Shown here piece by piece: positions 35,915-44,501 of a stretch of DNA of 64,000 nucleotides. Within the stretch, counting starts at the first letter, position 1. Each line of letters starts with the position of its first letter. A model generated the notes under the pieces. That model worked only from the letters and a program-made list of their open reading frames with translations, was not told where the DNA came from and searched no databases. The stretch is taken from positions 32,357 through 96,356 of the forward strand of contig CAIRTK010000011.1 in NCBI GenBank assembly GCA_903881475.1, in the 5' to 3' direction. Position numbers and translations under genes: made by a program. The stretch comes from an uncultured Opitutia bacterium. Its GTDB lineage: Bacteria > Verrucomicrobiota > Verrucomicrobiia > Opitutales > Opitutaceae.

Positions 35915-36340
35915 TCAGAGAGTAACACTTCCAGATTCATCAAAGGTTTGGTTCGGAGCCCACGCCACCTCCCAAACATAGCCGTCGGGATCGGTGAAGT
36001 ATCCGCTGTGGCCGCCCCAGAACACATCCTGCGCTTCCTTCACAATCTTGCCGCCGGCCTTCGCGGCCAGTGCCAGCACCTCGGCCACCTGGTCCTTCCT
36101 TCGGACATTGTGCGCCAAGGTGATGCCGGAAAATCCATGCGAGCTCTTGACGCCCGGCGCGATGTCCTCAGCCAGCTTGTCGAACGGGTACAGCGCCAGC
36201 CGCGTGCCCGCCGTGACAAAAAAGGCGATGCCGTCGCCCTCCTTGGCCGTGGTGGGAAACCCCAGGCCGTCACGATAGAACCGGAGGGATCGCGGCAAGT
36301 CTGACACGCCAAGGGTGATGATGCTAATGCGTGGTTCCAT
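35915..36340 (-). CDS. VOC (glyoxalase/bleomycin-resistance) family protein
   Basis: A 141-residue VOC-fold protein, two beta-alpha-beta-beta-beta repeats: ISIITLGVSDLPRSLRFYRDGLG at the start and GYFTDPDGYVWEVAWAPN near the end (metal-site Glu in VWEVAW). The family includes glyoxalases, dioxygenases and resistance proteins, so the activity is not predictable. Confidence 0.87.
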   Translation of the reverse strand: MEPRISIITLGVSDLPRSLRFYRDGLGFPTTAKEGDGIAFFVTAGTRLALYPFDKLAEDIAPGVKSSHGFSGITLAHNVRRKDQVAEVLALAAKAGGKIVKEAQDVFWGGHSGYFTDPDGYVWEVAWAPNQTFDESGSVTL

Positions 36341-36366
36341 AGGGCGCCGCGTTGGCCAGATCGGGA

Positions 36367-36921
36367 CTAGGGTGGGTCTGACGCGATTGGCCGATCAGAC
36401 GAGGGGTTGGAGGGCTGGGCAATCGATTTCGACCAAAGCGCAATGATCCTGGCGAAAAACTCATCCTTCGCCTTCCAGTAGCGGTCAGGACCGTCGGCGG
36501 CGTGCGCCGTTTTGATCCGGTTGTACGCTTCAACCGCTTCCGGATGGGCCAGCAAATAGTCTCGCTGGAACAGGAAGAAGTCCGATTCCGAATCTTTGGC
36601 GACGAGTTGGATTCCCACCGGAATGCCATACGTGTCATCGTCGCCGAAACTGGCAAAATGGGGAGTCCAGTTGACGCTCTGCTTGATCTGGAAATGCCGC
36701 TGCAGCAGATCCGAGGCCGGCCCAAATTGGGACTGCGCTACGCGAAACAAGATATCGATGTCGCCCTTGGTCACTGACCCGGGAATTGCCGTCGATCCAA
36801 TGTGGTGCAGCTCGGCACCCGGAAACACCGCCTCGATGCGGGCGAAAAGGCGGGAAAGGATGGGCTCCACCTGGGGAAGGAGTTCATCCGCGCGTTTGAG
36901 CGTGATACCTGCCGTCGCCAT
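36367..36921 (-). CDS. GrpB/UPF0157-family nucleotidyltransferase-like protein
   Basis: A 184-residue protein of the GrpB family with a nucleotidyltransferase fold. HHIGSTAIPGSVTKGDIDILF carries the GS and DxD-like pattern of the fold, and YLLAHPEAVEAYNRIK and YWKAKDEFFARII are family hallmarks. The biochemical role is unknown. Confidence 0.85.
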   Translation of the reverse strand: MATAGITLKRADELLPQVEPILSRLFARIEAVFPGAELHHIGSTAIPGSVTKGDIDILFRVAQSQFGPASDLLQRHFQIKQSVNWTPHFASFGDDDTYGIPVGIQLVAKDSESDFFLFQRDYLLAHPEAVEAYNRIKTAHAADGPDRYWKAKDEFFARIIALWSKSIAQPSNPSSDRPIASDPP

Positions 36922-37000
36922 GTTCGATCGCCGAATGTTTCAGCTAAGTCAGCTGGAAGCGACTCCAAGAAATCGAGCGGCTTCCCGCAGGACGAGTCAG

Positions 37001-37762
37001 TCAGCGTTCGATGCGGACCCGCTCAGAATTGGACCAATCGTTGTGGCCACCATCGAGCGCGGTGAACTTCGCGGCCCTCAAATGGGCAGCCAAATTCCTG
37101 GCGTGTTCGATACCGATGATCCGGTCATCGATGGCTCCGTAGATTTCGATGGGCCCGGCATAGGATTTGAGCGCGGCAATATTGTCCCAATTGTCTTGGA
37201 GCATGGCCCGAACCGGAAGCAAAAACATGTGATCCGCGGCCACGCTCGCCAGAGAATCGAAGGGGACCACCAGGACAACCTTGTCGGGCGGTTGGGGTAG
37301 TGAAGCCAGATAGGCCGCCGGGCCGCTGCCCAACGATTCTCCCAGCACGCAAACCGGAGTCCTGGGGAACTCCTCCCTCAGTGCCTGATAGGCAGCCAGC
37401 GCCGCCCGATCGAAGGACTCCCGCGAGGGGCTTCCAGCACGCAAGCCATACCCAGGATACTCGAGGACGTAGAGTGAATCGGCACCGGACATCCGCCGCA
37501 AGACATAGGACCGGCCGTCAGCCTGTCCGCCGTTGCCGTGGGTCATCAGCCATACTGTCCTGGGCTGAGCGACCACTCGACAATCGCCGACGATCTCACC
37601 CTTCACGACCCAGGGTCGGAGCGGCGTATCCGCGCTTTCGTGGGTTGGAAAATAGAGGAAGCTGCGCTGGTTCAGCCCGACCAAGAGCGCAAAGGCCAGG
37701 TAAACCAGCGCCGCAAAGACGGCAAGCGTCGCCCAAGGTTTGGTTTTGCGTGAGAGACGCAT
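37001..37762 (-). CDS. Membrane-anchored alpha/beta hydrolase
   Basis: A 253-residue protein with one N-terminal membrane helix (TLAVFAALVYLAFALLVGLN) and a periplasmic-side hydrolase domain. The oxyanion region is LMTHGNGGQADGR, the nucleophile elbow is LGESLGSGP (Ser about 143), the acid is probably in IYGAIDDRIIG and the base His in DGGHNDW. It resembles BEM46/ABHD13-type serine hydrolases. The substrate is unknown. Confidence 0.85.
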   Translation of the reverse strand: MRLSRKTKPWATLAVFAALVYLAFALLVGLNQRSFLYFPTHESADTPLRPWVVKGEIVGDCRVVAQPRTVWLMTHGNGGQADGRSYVLRRMSGADSLYVLEYPGYGLRAGSPSRESFDRAALAAYQALREEFPRTPVCVLGESLGSGPAAYLASLPQPPDKVVLVVPFDSLASVAADHMFLLPVRAMLQDNWDNIAALKSYAGPIEIYGAIDDRIIGIEHARNLAAHLRAAKFTALDGGHNDWSNSERVRIER

Positions 37763-37971
37763 TGAATTCCACCCGGTGTTTCAGCAAATCGTCCTGAGCG
37801 TTGATTCCAGAGTTTGGTCGGTCATTTTTGCCGCTGGGAGTAAATGCTCTTGTACCATTGGCGACCCCGGTAGCCACCGATAAGTTACGGGGCCCAAGCC
37901 CAGCCTCCTCACGTCGGCTGCTACGTGCACCCCGGCCTTGCGCCGGTCGCCGGGCTTCGCACAGTGCCGCC

Positions 37972-38649
37972 ATGACTGGCCCTGCACCCGCCCTCGCGCC
38001 CGCGACCCTCGACTGGGGCCGCACCCGCTACGAGGCGGCCTGGCGCGCGCAGGATGAACTGGTTGCCCGGCGGATCGCCGGCGAGGTCGGCGACACGCTC
38101 GTCTTCACTGAGCACGATCCCGTTTACACCCTCGGACTGCGCGGTAGGGCCGAACAGAATCTGGTCTGGGACCCCGCCCGGCTCGCCCGCGAGGGCATCG
38201 CGGTCGTGAAGACCAACCGCGGCGGCGACATCACCTATCACGGTCCCGGGCAGATCGTCGGCTATCCGGTTGTCTCGCTCGCTCCGCGGAAGGACCTGCA
38301 CGCCTACCTGCGTTTCCTCGAGCAGGTGCTCATCAACGGCCTCGGTTCGCTCGGGCTGGCCGCCGCGCGGCGCGAGGGCAAGACCGGCATCTGGCTGGGT
38401 CCGCGCAAGATCGCCGCCATCGGCGTCGCCGTGAAGCGCTGGGTCGCCTACCACGGCTTCGCGCTCAACGTGAACGCCGACCTCGCCCATTTCCAGGGCA
38501 TCGTCCCCTGCGGGATCAGCGCCGCCGACGGCACCGTGACTTCCCTGCAGGCCGAGCTCGGCCGAGCCGCCGACCTGGCGGAGGTGAAGGCCGTGCTCGC
38601 CGCCGAGTTCTGGGCGCTGCTGCCAAAATTCCTCGAACCTCGCGAGTGA
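37972..38649 (+). CDS. lipB: Octanoyl-[ACP]:protein transferase
   Basis: A 225-residue enzyme that moves octanoyl from acyl carrier protein to lipoyl domains. Motifs: FTEHDPVYTLGLRG, RGGDITYHGPGQIVGYPV (family signature), GKTGIWLGPRKIAAIGVAVKRW (catalytic Lys region) and HGFALNVNADLAHFQGIVPCGI (catalytic Cys). The ATG at 37972 was chosen; the frame is open upstream. Downstream are a TMTC-like gene and then lipA, which completes the lipoate pathway. The 209-bp spacer to the divergent hydrolase shows nothing I recognise. Confidence 0.94.
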   Translation: MTGPAPALAPATLDWGRTRYEAAWRAQDELVARRIAGEVGDTLVFTEHDPVYTLGLRGRAEQNLVWDPARLAREGIAVVKTNRGGDITYHGPGQIVGYPVVSLAPRKDLHAYLRFLEQVLINGLGSLGLAAARREGKTGIWLGPRKIAAIGVAVKRWVAYHGFALNVNADLAHFQGIVPCGISAADGTVTSLQAELGRAADLAEVKAVLAAEFWALLPKFLEPRE

Positions 38650-38680
38650 GCTCGTACACTCCGGAACCGCGCGATCCGCC

Positions 38681-40453
38681 ATGCCCGCCCCATCGCTGAA
38701 GCCGCAGCCCGGGCCCGACCAGGCATTCCTCTCTTCCCGCCTTGCCGTGATCCTCGCCGGGGTCGGCCTCGCGCTCGCGGCGCTGGCGGTGTACGCCAAC
38801 AGCTTCGCCGGGCCGTTCGTTTTCGACGACATCCCCTCGATCGTGGAGAATCCGACCTTGCGGCATCTCTGGCCGCCCGGGGATGTGCTGGCGACGCCGC
38901 ATGGTGCCGGTCAGACGGTGACGGGCCGGCCCGTGCTCAATCTTTCCCTCGCGCTCAATTACGCGCTCGGCGGCGAAGCGGTCGCGGGCTACCACGCCGT
39001 CAATCTGGCCATCCACATCGTGGCCGGCCTGTTGCTGCTGGGCCTGGTGCGGCGGACCTTGCTGCTGCCGCTCTGGCAGGGACGTTTCGCCACCATGGCG
39101 CTGCCGCTCGGCCTGTCGGTTGCGCTCCTTTGGACCGTCCACCCGCTGCAAACCGAGTCCGTCACCTACGTCGTGCAACGGGCCGAATCCCTCATGGGCC
39201 TGTGGTATCTGCTGACGCTGTATGCCTTCCTGCGCGGCGCGACGTCGTCCACGTCAGGCAGCGGGTGGTTCACGCTCGCCACCGCCGGCTGCCTGCTGGG
39301 CATGGGGACCAAGGAGGTGATGGTCACGGCGCCGCTGCTGGTCCTGCTCTACGACCGCACGTTTGTCGCGGGCACCTTCCGCGGGGCCTGGCGGGCCCGC
39401 GGACGCTGGTACCTGGCGCTGGCCGCCACGTGGATCGGGCTCGCGCTGCTCGTGGCGGGCGCAGGAGGGCGCGGCGGGTCGGCCGGATTCGGCAGCGGCC
39501 TATCGTGGTGGACGTATCTCCTCACGCAGTGCCGGGCCATGACGCTTTATCTGTGGTTGTCAGTCTGGCCGCATCCGCTCGTAGCGGACTACGGCATTGG
39601 GCGGGTGGAAACGCTCGCAGCCGTGGCACCGCAGGCGTTGCTCCTGGTTCTGCTCGCGGCCGCGACGTTGGTCGCACTGTGGCGGCGGCCGGCGCTGGGG
39701 TTTCTCGGCTGCTGGTTTTTCGTCATCCTCGCCCCAAGTTCCAGCGTGATCCCGGTGGCGACGCAGACCATCGCCGAGCACAGGATGTATCTGCCGCTCG
39801 CGGCGGTCGTCACACTGGCCGTGCTGGGGAGTTACACTTGGATCGGACCGCGCAGCTTGGTGGTCTTCCTCGTGGCCGCGCTCGCGCTGGGCGCGATGAC
39901 GGTCCGGCGCAACACGGTTTATCACAGCTCCCTGTCCTTCTGGAGCGACGCCGCAGTCCAATGCCCCGGCAACGCCCGCGCGCGCATCGCCCTTGGCACC
40001 CTCCTGGCCACCGGGAACCGGCTGCCGGAGGCCGCCGTCGAACTGGAGGCCGCGGTGCGGCTCGATCCCACCAGCGTGGAGGCGCTCAACAACCTGGCCA
40101 ACGTCCTCGCCGCGACCGGCCGTTTTTCCGAGGCCATTCCAATCTACGGACGGGTGCTGGAGCTGACGCCGCGTGAAGCGAACCCGCACTACAACCTGGG
40201 CAACATCCTGGCCCAGCTCGGCCGGACGAACGAGGCGCTCGATCACTACCAAGCCGCCGCGCGGTTCGCGCCGGGCGACGCCGACGTGCAGTACCGCCTG
40301 GCCCTGACGCTGGCCCAACTCGGCCGGTTCACGGATGCGATCGGCCCCTGCGAACAGGCAGTACGGCTCCGTCCCGACTTTCCCGGAGCCCGCCAGAACC
40401 TGGAGGCAATCAGGAAACTGGCGGCCCAACAGACGACAATGCCCAACCGGTAA
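38681..40453 (+). CDS. TMTC-like membrane protein with TPR repeats
   Basis: A 590-residue protein. About ten membrane segments fill residues 20-420, with the DUF1736 signature LSVWPHPLVADYGIG and FVFDDIPSIVENPTL early on. Four or five TPR units follow (ARIALGTLLATGNRLPEAAV, EALNNLANVLAATGRFSEAI, PHYNLGNILAQLGRTNEALD, VQYRLALTLAQLGRFTDAIG). The architecture matches TMTC/PMT-like glycosyltransferases (GT105-like), which O-mannosylate proteins in animals. Bacterial roles are unclear. It stands between lipB and lipA. Confidence 0.83.
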   Translation: MPAPSLKPQPGPDQAFLSSRLAVILAGVGLALAALAVYANSFAGPFVFDDIPSIVENPTLRHLWPPGDVLATPHGAGQTVTGRPVLNLSLALNYALGGEAVAGYHAVNLAIHIVAGLLLLGLVRRTLLLPLWQGRFATMALPLGLSVALLWTVHPLQTESVTYVVQRAESLMGLWYLLTLYAFLRGATSSTSGSGWFTLATAGCLLGMGTKEVMVTAPLLVLLYDRTFVAGTFRGAWRARGRWYLALAATWIGLALLVAGAGGRGGSAGFGSGLSWWTYLLTQCRAMTLYLWLSVWPHPLVADYGIGRVETLAAVAPQALLLVLLAAATLVALWRRPALGFLGCWFFVILAPSSSVIPVATQTIAEHRMYLPLAAVVTLAVLGSYTWIGPRSLVVFLVAALALGAMTVRRNTVYHSSLSFWSDAAVQCPGNARARIALGTLLATGNRLPEAAVELEAAVRLDPTSVEALNNLANVLAATGRFSEAIPIYGRVLELTPREANPHYNLGNILAQLGRTNEALDHYQAAARFAPGDADVQYRLALTLAQLGRFTDAIGPCEQAVRLRPDFPGARQNLEAIRKLAAQQTTMPNR

Positions 40454-40528
40454 AAAATCCGCGGCGCGATCCACTGCGGAGCGTTGTCAAATCGTGCGCT
40501 TCCTTTCAGTCCGCACATCCCGCTTGTG

Positions 40529-40560
40529 ATTCGCGCTTATTCGTGTGCATTCGCGGGCAA
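40529..40560. repeat. Period-10 repeat (ATTCGCG type), copy 2
   Basis: Tandem units attcgcgctt, attcgtgtgc, attcgcgggc then aac end 10 bp before the lipA start codon. It is the sister array of 32529-32560. Confidence 0.75.
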
Positions 40561-40570
40561 CAGACTTCTG

Positions 40571-41467
40571 ATGGACACCACGCGTAAACCCTCCTGGCTC
40601 CGCGCCAAGCTCCCTTCCGGTCCCGGCTATGCCGCCACGCGCCGGCTCGTGGACGAGAACCAGCTCCACACCGTCTGCCAGAGCGCACAGTGCCCCAACC
40701 TCGGCGAATGCTGGTCGCGCGGCACGGCCACCGTGATGATCCTCGGCAACATCTGCACGCGGTCGTGCAATTTCTGCGCGATCCAGACCGGCAAACCCAC
40801 CGAGCTCGACCTCGGCGAGCCGGCGCGCGTGGCCGACGCCGTGGCGAAGATGAACCTCAAGCATTGCGTCATCACCAGCGTAGCCCGCGACGAGCTGAAG
40901 GACGGCGGCGCCGGCGTCTGGGCCGCGACGATCCGAGCCATCCGCCACCGCAACCCGCACACCGCGATCGAGGTGCTCGTGCCGGATTTCAAGGGCCAAA
41001 TGGAACACGTGAACACCGTGCTCGACGCCAAACCCGACATCTACAACCACAACCTCGAGACGGTGGAGCGCCTGCAGAAGCCCGTGCGCGTGCAGGCCCG
41101 TTACGACCGTTCACGTTCGGTGCTCCGTCACGCCAAGGGCCGCGGCTTCGTCACCAAGACCGGCATCATGCTCGGCCTCGGCGAGGAGCAGTCCGAGATC
41201 GAGCAGACGATCCGCGACATCGCCTCGGATAAGACGAATATCCTGACGATCGGCCAGTACCTGCAGCCCACGCCGCAGCACCTGCCGATCTCGCGCTGGG
41301 TGCCGCCCGAGGAGTTCGTGCACTGGAAGCAGTTTGGCCTGGGCCTCGGCCTCGGCGTCGTCGAGAGTGGCGCGCTGGTGCGCTCCAGCTACCACGCCGA
41401 CGAGCAATCGCAGAAATACACCGGCGTCGAGCACCTGAACACCGCGAACGCGCTGGCGGAGGGCTGA
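40571..41467 (+). CDS. lipA: Lipoyl synthase
   Basis: A 298-residue radical-SAM enzyme inserting two sulfurs into octanoyl groups. The auxiliary cluster cysteines are in CQSAQCPNLGEC, the radical-SAM triad in CTRSCNFCAI, and the C-terminal serine signature is LVRSSYHAD. The ATG at 40571 gives MDTTRKPSW. It pairs functionally with lipB, located 1.9 kb upstream. Confidence 0.95.
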   Translation: MDTTRKPSWLRAKLPSGPGYAATRRLVDENQLHTVCQSAQCPNLGECWSRGTATVMILGNICTRSCNFCAIQTGKPTELDLGEPARVADAVAKMNLKHCVITSVARDELKDGGAGVWAATIRAIRHRNPHTAIEVLVPDFKGQMEHVNTVLDAKPDIYNHNLETVERLQKPVRVQARYDRSRSVLRHAKGRGFVTKTGIMLGLGEEQSEIEQTIRDIASDKTNILTIGQYLQPTPQHLPISRWVPPEEFVHWKQFGLGLGLGVVESGALVRSSYHADEQSQKYTGVEHLNTANALAEG

Positions 41468-41629
41468 CTGCGGAGCGGTCAGCCGGTGAAAGGAGCAGGG
41501 AAGACCTGCGGGCCGGGCGTAGAAGTTGAGCATCGCAAATTCACGGACCGGGAGATCCGCCGTGCTTGGCGTAAGCGCCTCACCTTGCTAGACCTCTTCC
41601 GTTCTACCTGCTCCCTTCTCTTTTCTCCC

Positions 41630-41656
41630 GGCAAGGTCCCCTTCGGGGCCCTTGCC
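41630..41656 (+). promoter_or_regulatory. Strong leader hairpin before AMP nucleosidase gene
   Basis: GGCAAGG-t-CCCC-ttc-GGGG-c-CCTTGCC: eleven base pairs with one internal mismatch and a UUC triloop, 30 bp upstream of the ATG. A pyrimidine-rich tract precedes it. It could be an mRNA control element or an attenuator of upstream readthrough. No T-run follows. Confidence 0.45.
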
Positions 41657-41686
41657 CTCCGGCCCGGGGCGCTTCAACCTGCCGCC

Positions 41687-42457
41687 ATGAAATCCCGCCG
41701 CGAGATCGTCGAAAACTGGCTGCCCCGCTACACCGGGGTGCCGCTCAAGGATTTCGGCGACTACATCCTGCTGACCAATTTCGACCGCTACGTGCAGCTG
41801 TTCGCCCAGCAGCACCGCGTGCCGGTGCTCGGCAAGGACAAGCCCATGTCCAGCGCCACGGCCGGTGACATCACCATCATCAACTTCGGCATGGGCAGCG
41901 CGCTCGCCGCGACCGTCATGGATCTGCTCAGCGCCATCAAGCCGAAGGCCGTGCTCTTCCTCGGCAAGTGCGGCGGCGTGAAGCACCGCGCCGAGCTCGG
42001 CGACTTTATCCTCCCGATTGCCGCCATCCGTGGCGAGGGCACGAGCAGCGACTATTTCCCGCCGGAGGTGCCCGCGCTGCCGTCGTTCGCGCTGCAGAAG
42101 GCCATCTCGACCACCATCCGCGACCATGCGCGCGACTACTGGACCGGCACCGTCTACACGACCAACCGGCGCGTCTGGGAGCACGACGAGGATTTCAAGA
42201 AATACCTGAAAAAGATCCGCGTGCTGGCGATCGACATGGAAACCGCCACGATCTTCATGACCGGTTTCTACAACGAGATCCCGACCGGCGCGCTCCTGCT
42301 GGTGTCGGACCAGCCGATGACGCCCGACGGCGTGAAGACCGCCAAGAGCGACGAGCAGGTGGATTCCAGCTATGTCAACGACCACCTCCGCATCGGCATC
42401 GACGCCCTGAAGCAGCTCCTCAACAAGGGCCTCACGGTGAAGCACCTTAGATTTTAA
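41687..42457 (+). CDS. amn: AMP nucleosidase
   Basis: A 256-residue short-form AMP nucleosidase of the purine-nucleoside-phosphorylase fold, hydrolysing AMP to adenine and ribose-5-phosphate. Motifs: GDYILLTNFDRYV, ITIINFGMGSALAATVMDLL, FLGKCGGVKHRAELGDFILP, and VLAIDMETATIFMTGFYN (base- and ribose-binding Glu). It ends in SDQPMTPDGVKT. It lacks the long N-terminal domain of enterobacterial Amn (about 480 residues). ATG at 41687. Confidence 0.88.
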   Translation: MKSRREIVENWLPRYTGVPLKDFGDYILLTNFDRYVQLFAQQHRVPVLGKDKPMSSATAGDITIINFGMGSALAATVMDLLSAIKPKAVLFLGKCGGVKHRAELGDFILPIAAIRGEGTSSDYFPPEVPALPSFALQKAISTTIRDHARDYWTGTVYTTNRRVWEHDEDFKKYLKKIRVLAIDMETATIFMTGFYNEIPTGALLLVSDQPMTPDGVKTAKSDEQVDSSYVNDHLRIGIDALKQLLNKGLTVKHLRF

Positions 42458-42470
42458 TCCGATCCATTGT

Positions 42471-42544
42471 TACAGGAGGTAACAGAGGAAACGGAGAACC
42501 TTAATCACAGGCCTTTCCTCCGTTCACTCCGTTAGTTCCTGTAA
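42471..42544. repeat. Inverted pair of period-9 repeats
   Basis: The left arm is three 9-mers (tacaggagg, taacagagg, aaacggaga). The right arm repeats ctccgtt, ctccgtt and ttcctgt at 9-nt steps, and the arms are complementary. A short fragment of the related ttcgtgccc/ttcgtggta array (42570-42588) follows, ending next to the AraC gene stop. Confidence 0.75.
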
Positions 42545-42592
42545 AATGAATTGAAGATTGGGTCCTAGCTTCGTGCCCTTCGTGGTAAAACC

Positions 42593-43435
42593 TTACCCCC
42601 GCACCGTCGGGTGCGCCTGCAGGCGGTAGCGGCGCGGGCTTACGCCAAAGCGCCGGCGGAACAGCGCATAAAAATGCGAAAGGTTGGTCAGGCCGCAGTC
42701 CAGCGCAATGTCCATGATCGGCCGCGAGGTCTCCGCGAGCTGGCGTGCACTGTATTCCATGCGGCCCTCGTTGACGATCTCCGTCGGCGTCCGGCCCAGC
42801 CATCGCACCGTCGCGCGCGCGACGTGTGACGGACTGCGTCCCGCCAGCCGCGCCAGCGCCTGCGTGCCGCCGGCAAATTGCTCGGGTCCCGCCATGCCCC
42901 GGCACGCCTGCGCCAGCCACTCTGGGACCGGTTTCGCCCCCGCGACCGGCGCCCGAAGCAGGTGCGGCAGCTCCATCAGGAAACCATCCAGTACCACGCG
43001 CGGACGGCCCGGGGTCGCGAGGCGCCCCGCCCAGTGAGCCAGCGCCGCCTGCGCCCGCGCGTCCAGCGGCCAGGCCCGGTCCGCGGGCGAGCGCGCATAG
43101 GCGTCGGACTCGCCGGAAAAATAGCGCCGCCGCACCTCCGCCCAGCTCCGGCTCGGAAAGGCCAGGTTCAGAATCTGCAGCGGGTGCGCATCCGACCCGG
43201 TCACATGATGACGGTCCCGGGGCTGGATGAGAAACAGCCGGCCCGCCGCCAGCGGCACCGTCCGGCCGTTCAGCAGGTGCTCGCCCCGGCCGCGCGTCAC
43301 CCAGAACAACTCGTGAAAGTCATGGTCGTGGTAGCGCGCCGCGTTGCCCGCGGTCAGCTCGGTCTGGGCAAAGTGGTACGATTCGCCCGGCCGCACGAAG
43401 TCCGCGAACTTGAAATGAAGGCAGGGCGGCGCCAT
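42593..43435 (-). CDS. AraC-family transcriptional regulator
   Basis: A 280-residue regulator with a cupin sensor (HDHDFHELFWVTRGRGEHLL, about residues 33-90) and a C-terminal double HTH: GTQALARLAGRSPSHVARAT and PIMDIALDCGLTNLSHFYAL, ending in FRRRFGVSPRRYR. It is divergent from a PhyH gene with a 72-bp AT-rich spacer that contains a repeated 11-mer, its probable operator. ATG at 43435. Confidence 0.92.
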   Translation of the reverse strand: MAPPCLHFKFADFVRPGESYHFAQTELTAGNAARYHDHDFHELFWVTRGRGEHLLNGRTVPLAAGRLFLIQPRDRHHVTGSDAHPLQILNLAFPSRSWAEVRRRYFSGESDAYARSPADRAWPLDARAQAALAHWAGRLATPGRPRVVLDGFLMELPHLLRAPVAGAKPVPEWLAQACRGMAGPEQFAGGTQALARLAGRSPSHVARATVRWLGRTPTEIVNEGRMEYSARQLAETSRPIMDIALDCGLTNLSHFYALFRRRFGVSPRRYRLQAHPTVRG

Positions 43436-43442
43436 GTGGGCA

Positions 43443-43505
43443 ATATAACACAATAAATTGCGCTTTTATGGCAAGATTTACCCGAGAAAGGGTGATATAA
43501 CACAA
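43443..43505. promoter_or_regulatory. Direct repeat operator candidate between araC-like and phyH genes
   Basis: ATATAACACAA occurs at 43443-43453 and 43495-43505, start to start 52 bp (about five helical turns). The spacer is strikingly AT-rich for this genome. Paired direct half-sites near a divergent promoter fit an AraC-type regulator controlling both genes. Confidence 0.5.
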
Positions 43506-43507
43506 GC

Positions 43508-44353
43508 ATGGTTGCTCCTACTTCCTCCCCCACCGCCCCTACCCTGCATCCGCGGCTGACCCCCGCCGAGGTCGCCCAGTACCAGAAGGAGGGTTATTTC
43601 GTCTTCCGGAAACCGGTGTTTCCGCAGGCCAAGTTCGACGGCCTCAAGGCCTGCTTCGAAAACATTCTCAACAACCTCGAGGCGGGCGTGCGGCCCGAGT
43701 CGATGGATGTCCCGCACTTCCAGCATCCCGAACTCTTTGAGTGGCTCTTTGCGGACGAGATCCTGGATCTGGTCGAGCCCATCCTCGGGCCCGACATCGC
43801 GCTCTTCGCGAGCCACTTCATCTGCAAGCCCCGTGGCAACGGCCAGCGCGTGCCGTGGCACGAGGACTCCCATTACTGGAGCACCATGATCAGCCCGATG
43901 GAGGTCGTGACCGTCTGGCTCGCGATCGACCCGTCGACGACCGAAAACGGCTGCATGCGGATCATCCCCCGCACGCACAACACCGGGAAGCAGGGCTTCT
44001 CCGACTACGATCTGCTCACGCCCGGCGAGGCCGTGTTCAACGACGAGATCAAGGCCGCCCAGCGCAACCAAGGGAAGCCGGTCGCGATCGAGCTCGAGGC
44101 CAATCAATGCAGCCTGCACGACGGCCGGATCATCCACGGCAGCGAGCCCAACCTGAGCACCAAGCGCCGCTGCGGCTACACCATGCGCTACATCAGCACG
44201 CGCGTCCGCGAGGACCACGAGAAGATCGGCGCCTGGCACCACCTCTATCTCGCGCGCGGCAAGGATCTCTCCGGGAACGTCTATGGCGATCCCACCAAGG
44301 CCTATCCCGACCTCGCCCGCTTCCGCGCGAAGCACGGCAAAAACGGGCACTGA
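43508..44353 (+). CDS. Phytanoyl-CoA dioxygenase-family protein
   Basis: A 281-residue Fe(II)/2-oxoglutarate dioxygenase-like protein. Iron ligands: VPWHEDSHYWS (His-x-Asp, about residue 119) and SLHDGRIIHGSEPNLS (distal His, about 210). A likely co-substrate Arg lies in KRRCGYTMRYIS. It is divergent from an AraC gene that probably regulates it. The substrate is unknown. Confidence 0.87.
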   Translation: MVAPTSSPTAPTLHPRLTPAEVAQYQKEGYFVFRKPVFPQAKFDGLKACFENILNNLEAGVRPESMDVPHFQHPELFEWLFADEILDLVEPILGPDIALFASHFICKPRGNGQRVPWHEDSHYWSTMISPMEVVTVWLAIDPSTTENGCMRIIPRTHNTGKQGFSDYDLLTPGEAVFNDEIKAAQRNQGKPVAIELEANQCSLHDGRIIHGSEPNLSTKRRCGYTMRYISTRVREDHEKIGAWHHLYLARGKDLSGNVYGDPTKAYPDLARFRAKHGKNGH

Positions 44354-44360
44354 GCGGTTT

Positions 44361-44446
44361 TAACACAGAGGCCACGGAGAGGGCTCCCCTCCGGGAAAAT
44401 CCGGATTTGCCCGCTTGGTTTCTCCGTGGCCACGGTGACCTCCGTA
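44361..44446. repeat. CACAGAG-type inverted repeat
   Basis: The left arm taacacagaggccacggaga and right arm tctccgtggccacggtgacc plus tccgt are largely reverse complements with 9-nt internal periodicity. It lies between the phyH and MazG-like genes. Confidence 0.7.
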
Positions 44447-44501
44447 TTCAAAATTGTCCGTGACAAACCTCCGGCCAAAGAATGCGTCCTGTACCCGGAA
44501 G

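Noticed and set aside
35402..37762. A genomic island
   Set aside because: The four small genes are unrelated, but I see no mobility gene, flanking repeat or tRNA. The base composition looks slightly lower in GC but I did not measure it.
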